Below, piece by piece: positions 32,684-35,775 of a stretch of 35,775 nt of DNA. The notes beneath the pieces were generated by a model. That model had not been told where the DNA came from. It ran no database searches and worked only from the letters and a program-made list of their open reading frames with translations. This stretch comes from Ruminococcus sp. (lineage in GTDB: Bacteria; Bacillota; Clostridia; Oscillospirales; Ruminococcaceae), in the NCBI GenBank assembly GCA_017934425.1, contig JAGBJO010000008.1, forward strand, positions 1 to 35,775, given 5' to 3'. Position numbers and translations under genes: made by a program. The stretch's first letter is position 1; every line of letters starts with the position of its first letter.

Positions 32684-35314
32684 TTACTTGATGAATTCAG
32701 CTACGATGTCCTTGAATGACTCGATAGCCTTATCGGTCAGAGCAATGTTTCCGATACCAGCCATAGCGCTGTCAGGTCTTCCGCCGCCCTTGCCTTCTGT
32801 AACAGCAGCGGTTTTCTGTACGATCTTACCAGCGTGAGCGCCCTTATCCAGAGCAGCCTTAGTGCAGGCAACAAAGAGAGTACCCTTTTCACCGTTTACG
32901 CCGGCAAAGAGTGCAACTACAGCGTCATCTCTGTCCTTGATGCTGTCGCCAAGCTTTCTCAGAGCGTCAGGAGTGCTGCCGTCCATTCTTGCAGCGATGA
33001 CCTTAACGCCGGAAACCTCCTCAGCGCTGTCGAATACAGCAGCAGCCTTAGCGTTAGCGATCTGCTGGTTCAGGCTTTCCAGAGCCTTCTCCTTATCCTT
33101 CAGTTCAGCAGAAACTGCTGCACACTTCTCAGGAAGTTCGCTTACGTTTGCAAGCTTGAGAGCCTTTGCAGCCCTTGCGATAGTTGACTTGTAACCATTT
33201 ATCAGGTCAAGCACGCCTGTACCTGTAACAGCTTCGATACGTCTTACGCCGGCAGCAACAGATGATTCGGAAACGATCTTGAAAAGACCGATCTGTGATG
33301 TATTTGAAATATGAGTACCGCCGCAGAACTCAACAGAGTCACCTGCGGTAACAACTCTTACTGTATCACCGTACTTTTCGCCAAAGAGAGCCATTGCGCC
33401 CAGCTTCTTAGCTTCCTCAATGGGCATCTCCTCCATAGTAACGCTGATAGCAGACATGATAACGTTATTTACGATAGACTCGACCTGAGCGATCTCCTCC
33501 TCAGTCATAGCGGAGAAGTGGTTGAAGTCGAAACGGCAGGCGTTCTCGTTTACAAGCTGACCAGCCTGATGAACGTGGTCACCAAGAACCTTTCTCAGAG
33601 CATTCTGAAGAAGGTGAGCGGAGGTATGGTTACGCATAACAGACAGTCTGCGCTCCTTATTGATAACAGCGCTTACGGTATCGCCCTTGGAAACAGTGCC
33701 CTCGGTAATAGAAGCGATGTGGAGGAAGTGACCCTCGGACTTGATAGTATCCTGGACCTCAGCATTGCTGCTTGCGCCGGAAATAGTACCTGTATCGCCT
33801 ACCTGTCCGCCGCTCTCAGCATAGAAAGGAGTCTTATCGAGAACGATAACAACGTCCTCGCCCTCAGAAGCGGACTCTACCTCTGCGCCGTCCTTGTATA
33901 TAGCAAGAACCTTTGCATCGTCCTCAGCGAAGCTTGTATATCCTGTAAATACAGTAGCAGGAGCGTCAACTCTGATGCTGCCGTCAGCCCATGATGAGCC
34001 AGCCTTTGCAGCATGGTCAGCCTTAGCTCTCATTCTCTGCTCAAGAACCAGTTCCTTGAAACGCTCTACGTCTACAGTAACGCCCTTTTCCTCACATATC
34101 TCAACAGTCAGGTCAATGGGGAAACCGTATGTATCAGAAAGTCTGAAAGCGTCCTCGCCGGAGAGAACAGTTGCCTTCTGCTCAGCCAGATTACTGATGT
34201 ACTGACCCAGCAGCTCGCTGCCCTTGTCGATAGTTCTTGCGAAAGCTTCTTCCTCGACGCTGATTATCTTCTTGATGTACTCACGCTTCTCAGCAAGTTC
34301 CGGATAAGCGCCAGCGTTCTCGTTGATAACAGTATCACAGACATCGCACAGGAAGGGCTTAGTGATACCGAGGAGTCTGCCGTGACGTGCAGCACGTCTG
34401 AGCAGACGGCGGAGAACGTAGCCTCTGCCCTCATTTGAAGGCTGGATACCGTCGCCTACCATGAATGTAGTACTTCTTATATGGTCAGTGATGACACGGA
34501 GAGAAACGTCAGTCTTAGCGTCGGTCTTGTACTGAACGCCAGCGATTTTGGAGATATGGCGCATGATGTTCTGAACAGTATCTACCTCGAAGATATTGTC
34601 CACGCCCTGCATAACGCAGGCAAGTCTCTCAAGACCCATACCTGTGTCGATGTTCTTGCTCTTCATTTCCTCGTAGTGACCGTTGCCGTCACTGTCGAAC
34701 TGGCTGAATACCAGGTTCCAGATCTCGATAACTCTGTCGCAGTCGCTTGCCTGCTCGAAGCTCTCGAAAGGACCGTACTCCTCGCCTCTGTCGAAGTGTA
34801 TCTCAGAGCAAGGGCCGCAAGGACCAGAGCCATGCTCCCAGAAGTTGTCCTTTTTGCCCAGGCGGATAATTCTATCGTGAGGGATACCGATGCTGTTTTC
34901 CCAGATCTGTTCAGCCTCGTCGTCGCTCTCATATATAGTGATCCAAAGTCTGTCAGCAGGGATAGCAAGAGTACCTGTAAGGAACTCCCATGCCCAGGCG
35001 ATAGCTTCGTTCTTGAAGTAGTCACCGAAAGAGAAGTTACCGAGCATCTCAAAGTAAGTACCATGACGAGCGGTCTTACCAACGCTTTCGATATCGGGAG
35101 TTCTGATGCACTTCTGGCAGGTAGTAACTCTCTTGTTAGGAGGAGTAGCCTGTCCCAGGAAGAATTTTTTCAGCGGAGCCATACCGGAGTTGATGAGCAG
35201 AAGGCTCTTGTCGCCCTGAGGCACAAGTGAAGCGCTTGCCATTCTTGTATGGTTCTTGCTCTCGAAGAACGAGAGATATTTTTCACGAAGGTCATTAAGT
35301 CCTGTCCACTGCAT
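32684..35314 (-). CDS. alaS: Alanyl-tRNA synthetase
   Basis: 876 aa from the ATG at 35314, which follows AAAGGAG; the frame is open 23 codons more only because it reads through the heptamer repeat. Class II synthetase core at the N-terminus (SLLLINSGMAPLKKFF, GKTARHGTYFEMLGNFSFGDYFK), an editing domain with HTSAH (563-567) and CGGTH (Cys664, His668) as zinc site, and a C-terminal DHHA1 domain with GGGRPDSAMAG. All parts needed to charge tRNA-Ala and to edit Ser and Gly mischarging are intact. It heads the long minus-strand gene run, under a strong promoter and a roughly 235-base leader with heptamer copy 3 inside. Confidence 0.97.
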   Translation of the reverse strand: MQWTGLNDLREKYLSFFESKNHTRMASASLVPQGDKSLLLINSGMAPLKKFFLGQATPPNKRVTTCQKCIRTPDIESVGKTARHGTYFEMLGNFSFGDYFKNEAIAWAWEFLTGTLAIPADRLWITIYESDDEAEQIWENSIGIPHDRIIRLGKKDNFWEHGSGPCGPCSEIHFDRGEEYGPFESFEQASDCDRVIEIWNLVFSQFDSDGNGHYEEMKSKNIDTGMGLERLACVMQGVDNIFEVDTVQNIMRHISKIAGVQYKTDAKTDVSLRVITDHIRSTTFMVGDGIQPSNEGRGYVLRRLLRRAARHGRLLGITKPFLCDVCDTVINENAGAYPELAEKREYIKKIISVEEEAFARTIDKGSELLGQYISNLAEQKATVLSGEDAFRLSDTYGFPIDLTVEICEEKGVTVDVERFKELVLEQRMRAKADHAAKAGSSWADGSIRVDAPATVFTGYTSFAEDDAKVLAIYKDGAEVESASEGEDVVIVLDKTPFYAESGGQVGDTGTISGASSNAEVQDTIKSEGHFLHIASITEGTVSKGDTVSAVINKERRLSVMRNHTSAHLLQNALRKVLGDHVHQAGQLVNENACRFDFNHFSAMTEEEIAQVESIVNNVIMSAISVTMEEMPIEEAKKLGAMALFGEKYGDTVRVVTAGDSVEFCGGTHISNTSQIGLFKIVSESSVAAGVRRIEAVTGTGVLDLINGYKSTIARAAKALKLANVSELPEKCAAVSAELKDKEKALESLNQQIANAKAAAVFDSAEEVSGVKVIAARMDGSTPDALRKLGDSIKDRDDAVVALFAGVNGEKGTLFVACTKAALDKGAHAGKIVQKTAAVTEGKGGGRPDSAMAGIGNIALTDKAIESFKDIVAEFIK

Positions 35315-35333
35315 AAAGATAATCTCCTTTGAT

Positions 35334-35481
35334 AATTCGTAATGCGTAATTCGTAATTGCGCTCTGCACTTTCTGTGCCGCACAAATCATTCCGCACAAC
35401 TGCATTTCAGCCGGACAGCACAAGTTTCCGCCGATATGGGCGGTGCTACAATTACGCATTACGCATTACGAATTACGCATT
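35334..35481. repeat. Heptamer-repeat element, copy 3, inside the alaS leader
   Basis: Left end 35334-35361 (units of the inverse, AATTCGT and AATGCGT) and right array 35450-35481 (ATTACGC/ATTACGA) are inverted to each other. The core contains GCCGCACAAATCAT, as in the other copies, and a hairpin CCGCC with GGCGG. About 148 bases, the same as copy 1. It lies between the alaS promoter and ribosome binding site and would be transcribed as a long stem. Confidence 0.8.
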
Positions 35482-35553
35482 ATAATATTAAAGCCTTCGC
35501 CGGGTAAGGGTCGAAGGCGAAAAGTTACAGTCAGTCCGGCAATGCCACTTTTA

Positions 35554-35582
35554 ATTATATCCCAGAAAGAGCCGATTGTCAA
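35554..35582 (-). promoter_or_regulatory. Promoter of alaS
   Basis: On the minus strand a perfect TTGACA (35582-35577) and a perfect TATAAT (35559-35554) are 17 bases apart. A hairpin GCCTTCG with CGAAGGC (35493-35518) lies in the leader just after the start of transcription. Bases 35600-35775 beyond the promoter hold no gene I can support, only a short hairpin TTGCCG with CGGCAA (35725-35744). Confidence 0.88.
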
Positions 35583-35775
35583 GGCTTTTTGCAAAAAAAG
35601 CCACGGCAACAGCATTTACTTTTATACAATGGAAAACTACCGGTTTCCGTAGAAAGCCATGCAACGGAATAATTTCCGGCGACAGGCTGGTAAGGGTCTG
35701 CACTCTCTTGGGTATCCGGAAAACTTGCCGGGAAAAATCGGCAAAGGTGGGGAAAAAGGGGGTTCAGGAAAGGGG

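Noticed and set aside
35315..35383. Upstream in-frame start for alaS
   Set aside because: The extension reads through the heptamer element; the ATG at 35314 has a good ribosome binding site and matches the usual alaS N-terminus.
35315..35550. T-box leader for alaS, suggested by TAGCACCGCC
   Set aside because: No AGGGTGGNACCGCG antiterminator bulge or specifier stem is present; the match lies in the core of a repeat element.
1..35775. tRNA or rRNA genes
   Set aside because: I found no GTTCGA-type T-arm with matching acceptor stem in any intergenic stretch, and no rRNA sequence.

Overview
The window looks like chromosomal DNA from a low-to-mid G+C Clostridia-type Firmicute, most likely a gut or rumen Ruminococcus-like Oscillospiraceae (inference). 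The grounds are AGGAGG-type ribosome binding sites, TTGACA/TATAAT promoters, an RNase M5-like toprim protein, a Phe-type DAHP synthase beside chorismate synthase, a polyamine cluster with the carboxyspermidine route, and intergenic repeats built of ATTACG[A/C] heptamers. I see no tRNA, rRNA, CRISPR array, transposase or integrase.

Layout. Bases 1-400 hold a palindromic element and the promoter and attenuator-like leader of a PnuC-type transporter gene (401-1087). Chorismate synthase aroC and a DAHP synthase follow, separated by a heptamer-repeat element. A convergent terminator (3493-3574) closes that block. A two-gene minus-strand operon with its own promoter fills 3606-10372: a 1906-aa STAND-like ATPase with SH3-like, OB/cold-shock-like, TPR-like and winged-helix regions, overlapping by ATGA a 349-aa protein that ends in a HEPN-type RNALAH motif. 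This is the best candidate for a poorly described, perhaps defensive, system.

Bases 10373-11031 carry that operon's promoter, a strongly structured RNA candidate with its own promoter and a C-rich loop, and a second attenuator-like leader. Then comes a polyamine block (11032-18771): speD, an arginine-decarboxylase-like gene, a small membrane protein, speE, speB, four small membrane proteins (three DUF3592-like and one weaker relative), and carboxy(nor)spermidine dehydrogenase. The matching decarboxylase (20262-21389) lies beyond a palindromic element and a divergent GGDEF gene. Together these encode arginine to agmatine to putrescine, then two separate routes from putrescine to spermidine.

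From 21394 to the end almost everything is on the minus strand: gltX, a coiled-coil protein, then a long compact run read from alaS downwards: alaS, HIT protein, PRPP-dependent phosphoribosyltransferase, GNAT, comEC, holA, RNase M5-like, MBOAT, DHHW-type protein, SDR and a membrane protein. Several of these carry unusual active sites. The MBOAT lacks both expected histidines, its DHHW partner lacks the matching histidine, and the ComEC C-terminus lacks a recognisable metallo-beta-lactamase motif. Three copies of the heptamer element lie against gene ends at 2281, 21394 and 35334.
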